Shown: positions 1 through 9,005 of the stretch, piece by piece | Layout: every line of letters begins with the position of its first letter | How positions within the stretch are numbered: position 1 is the stretch's first letter | Source of the DNA: Candidatus Sulfidibacterium hydrothermale | Lineage (GTDB): Bacteria; Bacteroidota; Bacteroidia; Bacteroidales; F082 | DNA: 64,000 bases | Direction: 5' to 3' | NCBI RefSeq assembly: GCF_020149915.1 | Contig: NZ_CP083760.1 | Coordinates: 372,001 to 436,000, forward strand | Translations under genes and position numbers: made by a program | The notes under the pieces: generated by a model | What the model saw: the letters and a program-made list of their open reading frames with translations, nothing else | What the model was told of the DNA's origin: nothing | Database searches by the model: none

Positions 1-744
1 AAAATGCACGACAACGGGTTGATCTGGGCCGGAGAACCCGGAAATGCTGTTACCTGGATGGACGCCATCGTTGCCGGGAAACCGGTAACCGGACGGATTG
101 GCTTTGCCGTGGAGATCAATGCGCTTTGGTATGAGGCGATCCGTTTTGCTTTGCAATTGGCTGAAGAAGCCGGTGACAAAAATTTTGTCAGCCGTTGGAA
201 AAAATGGCCGGAAAAAATTGAACACTCGTTTGCTGCCATGTTTTGGGACGGACAAAAAGGCGTGTTGGCCGATTATGTCACGTATGAAAATAAAGATTTC
301 ACCATCCGGCCGAATATGGTTATTGCTGTTTCTCTTCCGTTTACCCCGGCTACGCTGGACATGAAAATCGGTGTACTTGGGAAAGCCAAAAACGAACTGC
401 TTACGCCAAGAGGATTGCGCTCTTTGTCGCCTCGTTTCCCGGAGTACAAAGGAAAATATATCGGGAATCAGGAAGAACGCGACCGGGCTTATCATCAGGG
501 AACGGTTTGGCCGTGGTTGCTCGGACCATTTTCAGAAGCCTGGCTGAATCTTTATGGAAAAAAAGGAAAAGAATTTATTCTGAACCGGTATGCTGCCTTT
601 GAAGAAGTGATGACCGAGGCCGGTGTGGGAACGGTTTCGGAAATTTACGATGGTGACCCGCCACACGAAGCCCGCGGAGCGATTTCACAGGCCTGGAGTG
701 TCGCTGAATTGCTCAGAATAAAATGGCTGACAGACCATGTTTAA
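1..744 (+). CDS. Glycogen debranching enzyme (amylo-alpha-1,6-glucosidase, GH133-like), C-terminal part
   Basis: The reading frame is open from base 1, so the gene starts upstream and only the last 247 codons or so are seen. The remaining piece has the features of the C-terminal catalytic half of bacterial glycogen debranching enzymes: MHDNGLIWAGEPGNAVTWMD near the left edge, the QGTVWPWLLGPF block, and the final YDGDPPHEARGAISQAWSVAE segment. These enzymes hydrolyse alpha-1,6 branch points of glycogen in the cytoplasm. The GT4, GH57 and glycogen synthase/phosphorylase genes that follow on the same strand support a role in glycogen turnover. The substrate assignment rests on family resemblance and neighbours; the truncation is only the window edge. 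Confidence 0.9.
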   Translation, partial: KMHDNGLIWAGEPGNAVTWMDAIVAGKPVTGRIGFAVEINALWYEAIRFALQLAEEAGDKNFVSRWKKWPEKIEHSFAAMFWDGQKGVLADYVTYENKDFTIRPNMVIAVSLPFTPATLDMKIGVLGKAKNELLTPRGLRSLSPRFPEYKGKYIGNQEERDRAYHQGTVWPWLLGPFSEAWLNLYGKKGKEFILNRYAAFEEVMTEAGVGTVSEIYDGDPPHEARGAISQAWSVAELLRIKWLTDHV

Positions 745-797
745 TGAGAATAATGAACAAAATTTACGCTTGCTAACGATTTAAACGAAAAGAAGAC

Positions 798-2093
798 ATG
801 AGAGTTTTGATGTTCGGTTGGGAATTTCCGCCACATATTACCGGAGGACTGGGAACCGCCTGTTATGGCCTTACCAAAGGCTTAAGCAAACACGGTACCG
901 ACATTATTTTTGTGGTTCCGAAAGCCTATGGCGATGAAGACCAGCAAGTAGCTTCCATCCGTAATGCCAGCGGTATTCCTTTCGATATAAACGATGAAGA
1001 ATACAAAGCTTACTGGGAACATATTCAGTATATCGAAATTGGTTCCAACATCATTCCTTACGTCAGCCCTGAATATTTTTCAAAAGTTACGCAGAAAAAA
1101 CAAAAAACCGGTGAAGAGCTGATCAGTCATGTTTTTTCGCGTCATTTTGAGTTTTCCGGAACGTATGGCGGTAACCTGATGGAAGAGGTGGCCCGCTATG
1201 CACTGATTGCTTCTGCGTTAGCACTAAAAGAAAATTTTGATGTGATCCACGCCCACGACTGGTTGACCTATCCGGCGGGTATTGCCGCAAAAAAATCTTC
1301 CGGAAAAAAACTGGTAGTCCATATGCACGCCACCGAATTTGACCGTACCGGTGGAAATGTGAACCAACAGGTTTATGACATTGAACGCCAGGGTATGGAA
1401 GAAGCGGATGCCGTGATTACCGTGAGTAACCTGACCCGTAACATTGTCATTGAAAAATATGGAATTTCCCCGGAAAAAGTGTTTACGGTGCATAATGCAG
1501 TGGACCAAAACACCATGAAACAACATCGGGGAAATACAAAACATTTTAATGAAAAGCTGGTAACTTTTTTGGGACGGATTACTTTCCAAAAAGGTCCGGA
1601 TTATTTTATTGAAGCAGCCTATAAAGTTTTGCAAAAAGACCCGAATATTCGTTTTGCCATGGCGGGTTCGGGGGATATGCTATTCCGGATGATCCGGCGG
1701 GTAGCCCAGCTTCGCATGGCGGATAAATTTCATTTTACCGGATTTTTACAAGGCAATGATGTAGACCATATTTTCAGCATGAGCGATGTATTTGTGATGC
1801 CGTCGGTTTCCGAACCGTTTGGTATTGTTCCGCTTGAAGCGATGCGTTCCAGTGTTCCCGTAATTATTTCAAAACAAAGCGGGGTAGCCGAAATTTTACA
1901 TCACGCTTTAAAAGTAGACTTTTGGGATATCGATGCCATGGCCGATGCTATTTACGGCCTTTGCCACTACGACGGCTTGTCGAAAATGTTTAAAAAATAC
2001 GGCCGTCAGGAAGTGGAAAATTTAAAATGGGAAGATGCAGCCCTGAAAGTGATAGATATTTACAATAAATTGTTAAACAACAACATAAGATAA
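798..2093 (+). CDS. GT4 family glycosyltransferase, glycogen-cluster type
   Basis: 431 residues, the usual size for a two-domain GT-B glycosyltransferase. The N-terminus has WEFPPHITGGLGTACYGLTK, a glycine-rich acceptor/nucleotide loop of the kind found in GT4/GT5 enzymes. The C-terminal half has FLGRITFQKGPDYFIEA and the EPFGIVPLEAM block, which contains the E-x7-E motif of GT4 enzymes. No signal peptide or membrane segment is visible, so it should act in the cytoplasm with a nucleotide-sugar donor. It lies 53 bp after the debranching enzyme and 11 bp before the GH57 gene, so it is probably co-transcribed with them. A role in glycogen or maltooligosaccharide synthesis is inferred from position; donor and acceptor cannot be read. 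Confidence 0.88.
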   Translation: MRVLMFGWEFPPHITGGLGTACYGLTKGLSKHGTDIIFVVPKAYGDEDQQVASIRNASGIPFDINDEEYKAYWEHIQYIEIGSNIIPYVSPEYFSKVTQKKQKTGEELISHVFSRHFEFSGTYGGNLMEEVARYALIASALALKENFDVIHAHDWLTYPAGIAAKKSSGKKLVVHMHATEFDRTGGNVNQQVYDIERQGMEEADAVITVSNLTRNIVIEKYGISPEKVFTVHNAVDQNTMKQHRGNTKHFNEKLVTFLGRITFQKGPDYFIEAAYKVLQKDPNIRFAMAGSGDMLFRMIRRVAQLRMADKFHFTGFLQGNDVDHIFSMSDVFVMPSVSEPFGIVPLEAMRSSVPVIISKQSGVAEILHHALKVDFWDIDAMADAIYGLCHYDGLSKMFKKYGRQEVENLKWEDAALKVIDIYNKLLNNNIR

Positions 2094-2104
2094 TACATAC
2101 CGTA

Positions 2105-3688
2105 ATGAGAGCCATTTGTTTTTATTTTCAGGTACACCAGCCCATGCGGCTGAGAACCTACCGTTTTTTCGATATTGGAGAAAAACACGACTATTTTGAC
2201 GACCATAACAACAGTTATATCATGCGAAAAGTGGCGCAGAAAAATTATCTGCCCATGAATGCCCTGCTGCTCGATTTGATTAAAGAATACGGCAGCGCGT
2301 TCAAAGTCAGTTTCTCCATTTCGGGTACGGCACTCGACCAGTTTGAAGCCTATGCCCCGGATGTGCTGGAAAGTTTTAAACGACTGGCCGAAACCGGAAA
2401 TGTGGAATTTCTGGCCGAAACGTATGCCCACTCGCTGTCGGCTCTCAAAAGCAAAGAAGAGTTTACAGCCCAGGTGGCAGCACAGGCACAGAAAATCGAA
2501 CAGCTTTTCGGACAAAAACCCACCACATTCCGGAATACCGAGTTGATTTATTCGGATGAAATCGGTGCCATGGTGGCCGATATGGGTTATCAGGTGATGC
2601 TGACCGAAGGAGCCAAACATGTTTTGGGCTGGCGTAGCCCCAATTACATGTACACCAACGCCATCAATCCTAAGCTAAAACTGTTGTTGAAAAATTTCCG
2701 TCTGAGTGACGATATTGCTTTCCGTTTTTCGCAGCAAAGCTGGAGCGAATGGCCGTTGACCACCGAAAAATTTGTGGGATGGCTTTCGCAGATTAATCCG
2801 CAGGAAGAAGTGGTGAATCTGTTTATGGATTATGAAACCTTTGGCGAGCATCAGTGGGAAGAAACCGGTATTTTCGATTTTATGCGGGCTCTTCCGGCTC
2901 GTGTTTTTTCACATTCCGATTTTACTTTTGCCACACCAAAAGAGCTGGGCGAAAAATTGCAGCCCGTAGCTCCGATTCATGTGCCTTATCCGATTTCGTG
3001 GGCTGATGAAGAACGTGACCTTACCGCCTGGCTGGGTAACGAACTGCAGGACGAAGCATTTGATAAACTGTATGCTCTGGAAGAAAAAGTGAAAAAATGT
3101 GACGACCCGCAAATTAAGCACGACTGGCTTTATCTGCAAACGTCCGACCATTTTTATTACATGTGTACCAAATTCTTTTCCGACGGCGATGTGCATAAAT
3201 ATTTTAATCCTTATGGAACACCTTACGAAGCCTTCATCAATTACATGAATGTGCTTTCTGATTTTATTCTTCGCGTGGAAGAAAATACTGCCTTTGCCCG
3301 GTCGGATGCTGATGAGCTGAAAGAAGCGGCCAAAACACTGTTTGAAAAAACAGAAAAACTGGCCCGGAAAAAGACCCGTCAGACACAAAAAGTGGTCAAA
3401 GAAAAACTAAATAAAACCAAAGAGATGAATTTCGATGACATCAAAAACATGTCGGATACTGCGGTGAAAAAACTGTTGCGCGAAATTGATCTTCAAAAAC
3501 TGAGTGTGGCCATGGAAGGCGCCGGCGAAGAAATCCGTCAAAAGATCCTTCCTAATTTAGGTAAACGGGCCCGCAAACAATTTGATGAGCTGGAAAAAGA
3601 ACTGAAAAAAGTGAAAAAATCAGACATCAAAAAATTTAAAAAAGAAATTGAAGATAAGCTGAAAGACCTTTTTGGCAACAAGAAATAA
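2105..3688 (+). CDS. GH57 family alpha-amylase-like enzyme with lysine-rich helical C-terminal tail
   Basis: 527 residues. The first roughly 390 form a GH57 catalytic domain: FQVHQPMRLRTYRFFDIG at the N-terminus, TFRNTELIYSDEIG with the probable nucleophile E146, and MDYETFGEHQW with the probable acid/base D242. GH57 enzymes are retaining alpha-glucan amylases or transferases acting in the cytoplasm when, as here, no signal peptide is present. Residues from about 396 to the end are a separate low-complexity, charged, heptad-like helix rich in Lys, Glu and Leu (for example KKTRQTQKVVKEKLNK), not part of the catalytic fold. The gene starts 11 bp after the GT4 gene, so the two are probably one transcript. 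Exact specificity (amylase versus 4-alpha-glucanotransferase) is not decidable from sequence. Confidence 0.9.
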   Translation: MRAICFYFQVHQPMRLRTYRFFDIGEKHDYFDDHNNSYIMRKVAQKNYLPMNALLLDLIKEYGSAFKVSFSISGTALDQFEAYAPDVLESFKRLAETGNVEFLAETYAHSLSALKSKEEFTAQVAAQAQKIEQLFGQKPTTFRNTELIYSDEIGAMVADMGYQVMLTEGAKHVLGWRSPNYMYTNAINPKLKLLLKNFRLSDDIAFRFSQQSWSEWPLTTEKFVGWLSQINPQEEVVNLFMDYETFGEHQWEETGIFDFMRALPARVFSHSDFTFATPKELGEKLQPVAPIHVPYPISWADEERDLTAWLGNELQDEAFDKLYALEEKVKKCDDPQIKHDWLYLQTSDHFYYMCTKFFSDGDVHKYFNPYGTPYEAFINYMNVLSDFILRVEENTAFARSDADELKEAAKTLFEKTEKLARKKTRQTQKVVKEKLNKTKEMNFDDIKNMSDTAVKKLLREIDLQKLSVAMEGAGEEIRQKILPNLGKRARKQFDELEKELKKVKKSDIKKFKKEIEDKLKDLFGNKK

Positions 3689-3958
3689 CCGCCAAAATCT
3701 TCCGATTTTTTACCGGCAGAAGAAAATTCTACAAGCGGCTGTCCGGCAATTGAATTTTGCCGGTACATTCTCTGTACGTGAGAAGTTATTGTTAGCTTTG
3801 CAGGCCGTTTTTCTAAAAATAAATGAAACAAACACAGGCTCAAAAACGGAAGAAATAAATTAAAAAGAACGGCCCCGATTGTTTCGGGACAAAAAGAACA
3901 AACTGACAGGTATCTGCTATTTTGTTGCCCGTGTAAATAACCAAAATCAAAAAAACGA

Positions 3959-6900
3959 ATGAAACCGGATTATATATTTGAAACAAGTTGGGAGATTTGT
4001 AATAAAATCGGGGGGATCTATACGGTTCTTTCCACCAAAGCTCCTGTGATGGTCGAAAATTATGGCGACCATTATTTATTGGTTGGACCGGATGTCTGGA
4101 AAGAAACACGTGCCAATCCTGATTTTATAGAAGACAAAACCCTTTTCTCGGAATGGAAAGAAAAAGCGGCCTCTCAAGGGCTTCAGGTAAGAACCGGACG
4201 GTGGAACATTCCTTCACAACCACTGGTTATTTTGGTGAATTTTACCGGACTTTTTGCCAAAAAAGATGAGATTTTTGCCCGTTTATGGGAAACCTACAAA
4301 CTCGATTCGCTTTCCGGACAGTGGGATTACATCGAACCGGCCATGTTTGGTTATGCGGCAGGGCAGGTGATAGAAAGTTTTACGCATTTTTACCTGACGC
4401 CACAAACACATGTGGTGGCCCATTTTCATGAATGGATGACCGGTACCGGAATTTTATATCTGAAAGAAAAAATGCCGCGACTGGGTACCGGCTTTACGAC
4501 CCATGCTACGGTTCTTGGCCGTTCCATTGCCGGAAACGGTTTGCCGCTCTACGAAAAGCTGGAGACTTACCGGCCGCTGGAGATGGCAGAGAAATTTCAC
4601 ATTATCAGTAAAAACTCGTTGGAAACGCTCAGTGCTGCCCAGGCAGATGTTTTTACCACAGTAAGTGCCATAACTTCCCGCGAAAGCCGGCAGTTTCTTG
4701 GAAAACAGGCGGATATTCTTACTATCAACGGAATGGATTCTGGTTTTGTTCCGGCGAAAAGCCAATACAAAAAACTGCGGGATAAAGCCCGCCGGAAAGC
4801 CTTTGAAACGGCATCAAAATTGACCGGAAAAAATTATGATGAAAATACTTTCCTTGTCCTGACCAGTGGCCGTTATGAATTTAAGAACAAAGGAATCGAT
4901 ATTTTTATCCGTGCACTGGGAAAACTGAACCAGACCCTTCCGGAAGGGAAACAGATTTTGGCTTTTATTACGGTTCCGGCAGCTCATGATGGTCCGCAGG
5001 CTGTTTTTTCCGGCGAAAATGCATTACCTCAAAATCCGTATCTGACCCACAACCTGCTGGATGAAAACAATGATCCCGTTTTACAGGAAGCACGGAAAAA
5101 CGGTTTGAATAATACCGGCGAAGACCGTGTTCATCTCATCTTTGTTCCGGCTTATCTTAATGAGAACGACGGAGTAATTCAGTTAAAATATTATGACTTT
5201 CTCACCGGTTTCGACTACACGGTTTTCCCGTCTTATTATGAGCCGTGGGGATATACTCCTCACGAAAGTGTAGCTTTTGGTATTCCTACACTTACCACCT
5301 CCTATGCCGGATTTGGCACCTGGATTCAGGAACATTTTGACGACAGCCGGGTGGTAACTGTGATTGACCGGAATGGAAAAAATGAAGAAGACATTGCGGC
5401 GGAAGTTGCAGAAAAAATAATTCTCTTTTCTGAAAATAATGATACAGAGATCATCCAAAAAGAAACGGTGGCCATTACCCGCCGGTTAACCTGGAAAAAA
5501 CTGGAAAAGCAGTATGAGCAGGCATGGAAGATTGCACTGGAAAAAGCAGGAAAAAGAAAAGAAAAAGAGCAAACCCAATGGACAATGCCTGAGACCTTGC
5601 GTGTAGAAGCCAGTGTAAATCCGGATAAACCGGTATGGAAAAAAATTCTGGTGCAACCGGTTTTACCCAAAGCATTGCAACCGCTGAAAGAACTGGCTTT
5701 TAATCTTTGGTGGTCGTGGAATACCGACGCGGTGGAGTTGTTTCAAAGTATTCTTCCCGACCAATGGGAAGCCCTGGACACCAATCCGGTGATGGTACTG
5801 GAATCCCTTTCGCTGGATAAAATCAATGCACTGGTAAATGACGAAAAATTCATTGACCGGCTTCATCGGGTTTACCAGAAGTTTCAGGATTACATGAAGA
5901 GCAAAAACACCGATGCTCAAGATCTGATTGCTTACTTCAGCATGGAATATGGTTTGCACAACAGCGTGAAGATCTTTTCCGGCGGATTGGGAATGCTGGC
6001 GGGCGATTATCTGAAACAGGCCAGCGACTCAAATAAAAATATGATTGCCATCGGTTTGATGTATCGGTATGGATATTTTACACAGGTCATCAGTCATTTT
6101 GGTGATCAGATAGCCGAGTATCACATCCAAAAAACCACCCAGCTTCCCCTGATTCCGGTACGCGACAAAAAAGGAGATTTGATCCGGATTCCCATTGCAT
6201 TACCGGGGCGGGTAGTCTTGGCCAAAGCCTGGCGCCTGCAGGTAGGAAGAGTTTCGCTTTTTTTGCTTGATACAGACACCGCTCCCAACAGTGAAGAAGA
6301 CCGGAAAATCACGGCTCAGCTTTATGGCGGGGATAACGAACACCGCTTAAAGCAAGAAATGATTCTTGGTCTTGGCGGGATTCGCCTGATTGAAGAAATG
6401 GGATATGAACCGGCAGTATATCACAGCAATGAAGGGCATTCGGCTTTTATCGGGCTGGAAAGAATCCGGCATTTGATAGAAAAAGAACATATTCCGTATG
6501 CCGTAGCCCGCGAAGTGGTACGGGCCAACACGCTGTTTACCACACATACTCCTGTGCCGGCCGGACACGATAGTTTTGAAGAACATCTCATGCGGGCTTA
6601 TCTTTCGCATTTCAGTGATGTTTTCTCAATTTCGTGGGAAGAATTTATGGGATTGGGGCGTTTTAATCCGAACGACACCACAGAGAAATTCTCCATGAGT
6701 GTTTTGGCTACGCGCCTTTCGCAGGAAGTAAACGGAGTAAGCCGCATTCACGGCCGGGTTTCCCGCGAGATGTTCCGCCCGCTTTATCCGGGTTATTACG
6801 CTGAAGAACTGCATATCGGTTATGTAACCAACGGTGTGCACTATTTTACCTGGACGGATAAAATTTGGCAGGAACTCTACCGGAATACCTTTGACGAAGG

Positions 6901-8164
6901 CTTTGAAAACAATCAACCCGAACCGCGTTATTGGGAAAAGATTTATGATATTTCGGATAAAAAAATATGGGACAATCGTTTAATGGTGAAAAAACGCATG
7001 ATTGCTTTTGTAAAAGAGCATCTGCACCATGATATGCTGGCCCGCCAGGAGAGTCCCCGGCTCATCATTGAGTCGATGAAATATCTCAACGAAAACCATC
7101 TGATTTTTGGTTTTGCCCGTCGTTTTGCTACTTACAAAAGAGCTTATCTGCTTTTTACCAATCTTGAAAGGCTGGAAAAAATAGTAAATCATCCGGAAAA
7201 ACCGGTGCTTTTTCTTTTTGCAGGAAAAGCCCATCCAAACGACAAGGCCGGGCAGGATTTGATTAAGCGCATTATTGAAGTATCCAAAATGCCACAATTT
7301 GCCGGACGCATCATTTTCTTGGAAAACTATGACATGATTATGGGGAAAATGCTGACCAATGGTGTTGACGTGTGGCTGAACACACCTACCCGTCCGCTGG
7401 AAGCATCGGGAACCAGTGGCGAGAAAGCCATTATGAATGGCGTTGTAAACTTCAGTGTGCTTGACGGATGGTGGGCCGAAGGATACAAAGAAGGAGCCGG
7501 ATGGGCCATTCCGGAAAGCCGTACCTACGAAAATCAAAACTTTCAGGATGAACTGGATGCAGAGATGATTTACAACATGCTGGAAGAAGAGATTATCCCG
7601 ACGTATTATGCAAAAAATGCCGATGGCTTTTCCGAAAAATGGATACAGCACATTAAAAATACCATTGCCGGAATTGCACCGCATTTTACCATGCAACGCC
7701 AGCTGAATGATTATTACGAAAAGTTTTATACTCCCCTGCTGAAACAGAAAAAACGATTTACCGAACAGCATTTTTCAAAAGCCCGCGAACTGGCTGCCTG
7801 GAAAGAAAAAGTGTTGCAGGCCTGGGACAAAATTTCTGTTCTGTCACTGATTGTTCCTGATTCGGTGAAAGGGCCGGTGGCCTACGGAAAACATTTTGTG
7901 GCCGAAATTAAACTTTCGGCTCCCGGACTTACTGCCGATGATTTAGGTATAGAAATTATTATGGGCAACCGTACCAACGGAAACATCGAAAAAATCATTT
8001 ATAAACAACCGTTGCAGGCAAAACAAAAAGAGAATGATATCATCTGTTTTACCTGTAATTTCCCGTTGGCACACTCAGGCATCATGGATTATGCTTTCCG
8101 GTTATTTCCTAAACACGAGCTTTTAGTACACCGGATGGATTTTCCCTTGGTGAAATGGATTTAA
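3959..8164 (+). CDS. Fused glycogen synthase (GT3) - alpha-glucan phosphorylase (GT35)
   Basis: 1401 residues in one uninterrupted frame. Residues 1 to about 530 resemble a GT3 (eukaryote-like, UDP-glucose) glycogen synthase: ETSWEICNKIGGIYTVLSTK, AHFHEWMTGTGILYLKE, TTHATVLGRSIAGNG and FPSYYEPWGYTPHES. After a Lys/Glu-rich linker, residues from about 555 start a DUF3417-type phosphorylase N-terminus (LKELAFNLWWSWNTDAVELF), followed by YFSMEYGLHNSVKIFSGGLG near 657 and the pyridoxal-phosphate motif SGTSGEKAIMNG with the probable Schiff-base lysine K1156. The protein therefore joins chain elongation and phosphorolytic degradation. Related Bacteroidota carry these as adjacent genes or as a fusion. 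It closes the glycogen cluster; 270 bp separate it from the GH57 gene, so it may have its own promoter. Confidence 0.93.
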   Translation: MKPDYIFETSWEICNKIGGIYTVLSTKAPVMVENYGDHYLLVGPDVWKETRANPDFIEDKTLFSEWKEKAASQGLQVRTGRWNIPSQPLVILVNFTGLFAKKDEIFARLWETYKLDSLSGQWDYIEPAMFGYAAGQVIESFTHFYLTPQTHVVAHFHEWMTGTGILYLKEKMPRLGTGFTTHATVLGRSIAGNGLPLYEKLETYRPLEMAEKFHIISKNSLETLSAAQADVFTTVSAITSRESRQFLGKQADILTINGMDSGFVPAKSQYKKLRDKARRKAFETASKLTGKNYDENTFLVLTSGRYEFKNKGIDIFIRALGKLNQTLPEGKQILAFITVPAAHDGPQAVFSGENALPQNPYLTHNLLDENNDPVLQEARKNGLNNTGEDRVHLIFVPAYLNENDGVIQLKYYDFLTGFDYTVFPSYYEPWGYTPHESVAFGIPTLTTSYAGFGTWIQEHFDDSRVVTVIDRNGKNEEDIAAEVAEKIILFSENNDTEIIQKETVAITRRLTWKKLEKQYEQAWKIALEKAGKRKEKEQTQWTMPETLRVEASVNPDKPVWKKILVQPVLPKALQPLKELAFNLWWSWNTDAVELFQSILPDQWEALDTNPVMVLESLSLDKINALVNDEKFIDRLHRVYQKFQDYMKSKNTDAQDLIAYFSMEYGLHNSVKIFSGGLGMLAGDYLKQASDSNKNMIAIGLMYRYGYFTQVISHFGDQIAEYHIQKTTQLPLIPVRDKKGDLIRIPIALPGRVVLAKAWRLQVGRVSLFLLDTDTAPNSEEDRKITAQLYGGDNEHRLKQEMILGLGGIRLIEEMGYEPAVYHSNEGHSAFIGLERIRHLIEKEHIPYAVAREVVRANTLFTTHTPVPAGHDSFEEHLMRAYLSHFSDVFSISWEEFMGLGRFNPNDTTEKFSMSVLATRLSQEVNGVSRIHGRVSREMFRPLYPGYYAEELHIGYVTNGVHYFTWTDKIWQELYRNTFDEGFENNQPEPRYWEKIYDISDKKIWDNRLMVKKRMIAFVKEHLHHDMLARQESPRLIIESMKYLNENHLIFGFARRFATYKRAYLLFTNLERLEKIVNHPEKPVLFLFAGKAHPNDKAGQDLIKRIIEVSKMPQFAGRIIFLENYDMIMGKMLTNGVDVWLNTPTRPLEASGTSGEKAIMNGVVNFSVLDGWWAEGYKEGAGWAIPESRTYENQNFQDELDAEMIYNMLEEEIIPTYYAKNADGFSEKWIQHIKNTIAGIAPHFTMQRQLNDYYEKFYTPLLKQKKRFTEQHFSKARELAAWKEKVLQAWDKISVLSLIVPDSVKGPVAYGKHFVAEIKLSAPGLTADDLGIEIIMGNRTNGNIEKIIYKQPLQAKQKENDIICFTCNFPLAHSGIMDYAFRLFPKHELLVHRMDFPLVKWI

Positions 8165-8199
8165 GGAAACGGGGGAAAGTGTGAATGATGAACGATGGA

Positions 8200-8815
8200 T
8201 GGGGAAAGCTATTAGTTATTGGTTGATTTTCAATATGTTAACTGTGTTTTTTACTGTCATCCTGAACGAAGTGAAGGATCTCAAAAAATAATCACAGTTG
8301 TTAAAAGAGATGCTTCGCGTTGCTCAGCAAGACAAACCGGTTGGTTTTTGGGATTTGAGATTTTTTTGTGATTTGCCTTTTTGTTTTTTGTAATTTCCCA
8401 CTTTAGGCATTTGAAGTACTTGAAATTTGAAGTGTGAAGTACTTAAAGTTAACCTGATATTTATCTCGTGTTTGCGACCAATCCCGAAGGGATTAAACCA
8501 GAATAACCCTGTACGAAGTGCAGGGAAATAAACCCATCAGAAAATCATAACCCTGAAGGGGTTGAACACCGGCCTCTGAATAAATTCAGCGTCAATAGTA
8601 ATAAGTCGTCCCTACGGGACTCCAATACACAGCATCTTATCGATGAAGGAGGCCGTTAAACGAGATGCTTCGCGTTGCTCAGCAGGACAAAACTGTTGGC
8701 TTTTGGTATTTTGCGTTTGGGGCTTGGGATTTTTTTGTGATTTGCCTTTTTGTTTTTTGTGATTTCCCACTTTAGGCACTTCAAACTTCAGGCATTTGAA
8801 GTACTTGAAGTTTGA
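8200..8815. repeat. Palindrome-rich dispersed intergenic repeat, copy A plus partial second copy
   Basis: No gene is supported between 8165 and 9005. The stretch is built from short palindromes: TCATCCTGAACGAAGTGAAG at 8257-8276, AATCCCGAAGGGATT at 8480-8494, CCCTG...CAGGG at 8507-8525, AACCCTGAAGGGGTT at 8549-8563, CTGAATAAATTCAG near 8575, and GTCCCTACGGGAC at 8608-8620. The same blocks in the same order occur at 59911-60285 and in part at 60340-60680. From about 8660 a second partial copy repeats the GAGATGCTTCGCGTTGCTCA and TTTGAAGTACTTGAAG blocks. This is a REP-like, probably non-coding repeat family; its function is unknown. Confidence 0.85.
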
Positions 8816-8870
8816 ATGTTTAATGAGAGGAGCAGAATGAAAAACGATGAGTTGTTAATGTTTTGTGTTT

Positions 8871-8902
8871 TTGGACAGTAACTCTTTTTTTCGTTATCTT
8901 AG
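8871..8902 (+). promoter_or_regulatory. Possible promoter for the sensor-kinase cluster
   Basis: TTG at 8871-8873 is followed after 21 bases by TATCTTAG at 8895-8902, one base away from the Bacteroidota -7 consensus TAnnTTTG. It lies about 100 bp before the first kinase gene at 9006. Weak evidence by motif and spacing only. Confidence 0.35.
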
Positions 8903-9005
8903 CAGGCAAAACAAAAAGTAATAAAATCAACCTGCTTCTGAAAACCCCGGAGCAATGAACCGACTCATTGTTTCCTGCCGGCAAAAGCATTGTTTATAGT
9001 AAGTT

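Noticed and set aside
8480-8620. Evenly spaced palindromes that could suggest a CRISPR array
   Set aside because: The blocks differ from each other and there are no identical repeats with unique spacers of constant length, and no cas genes are present.
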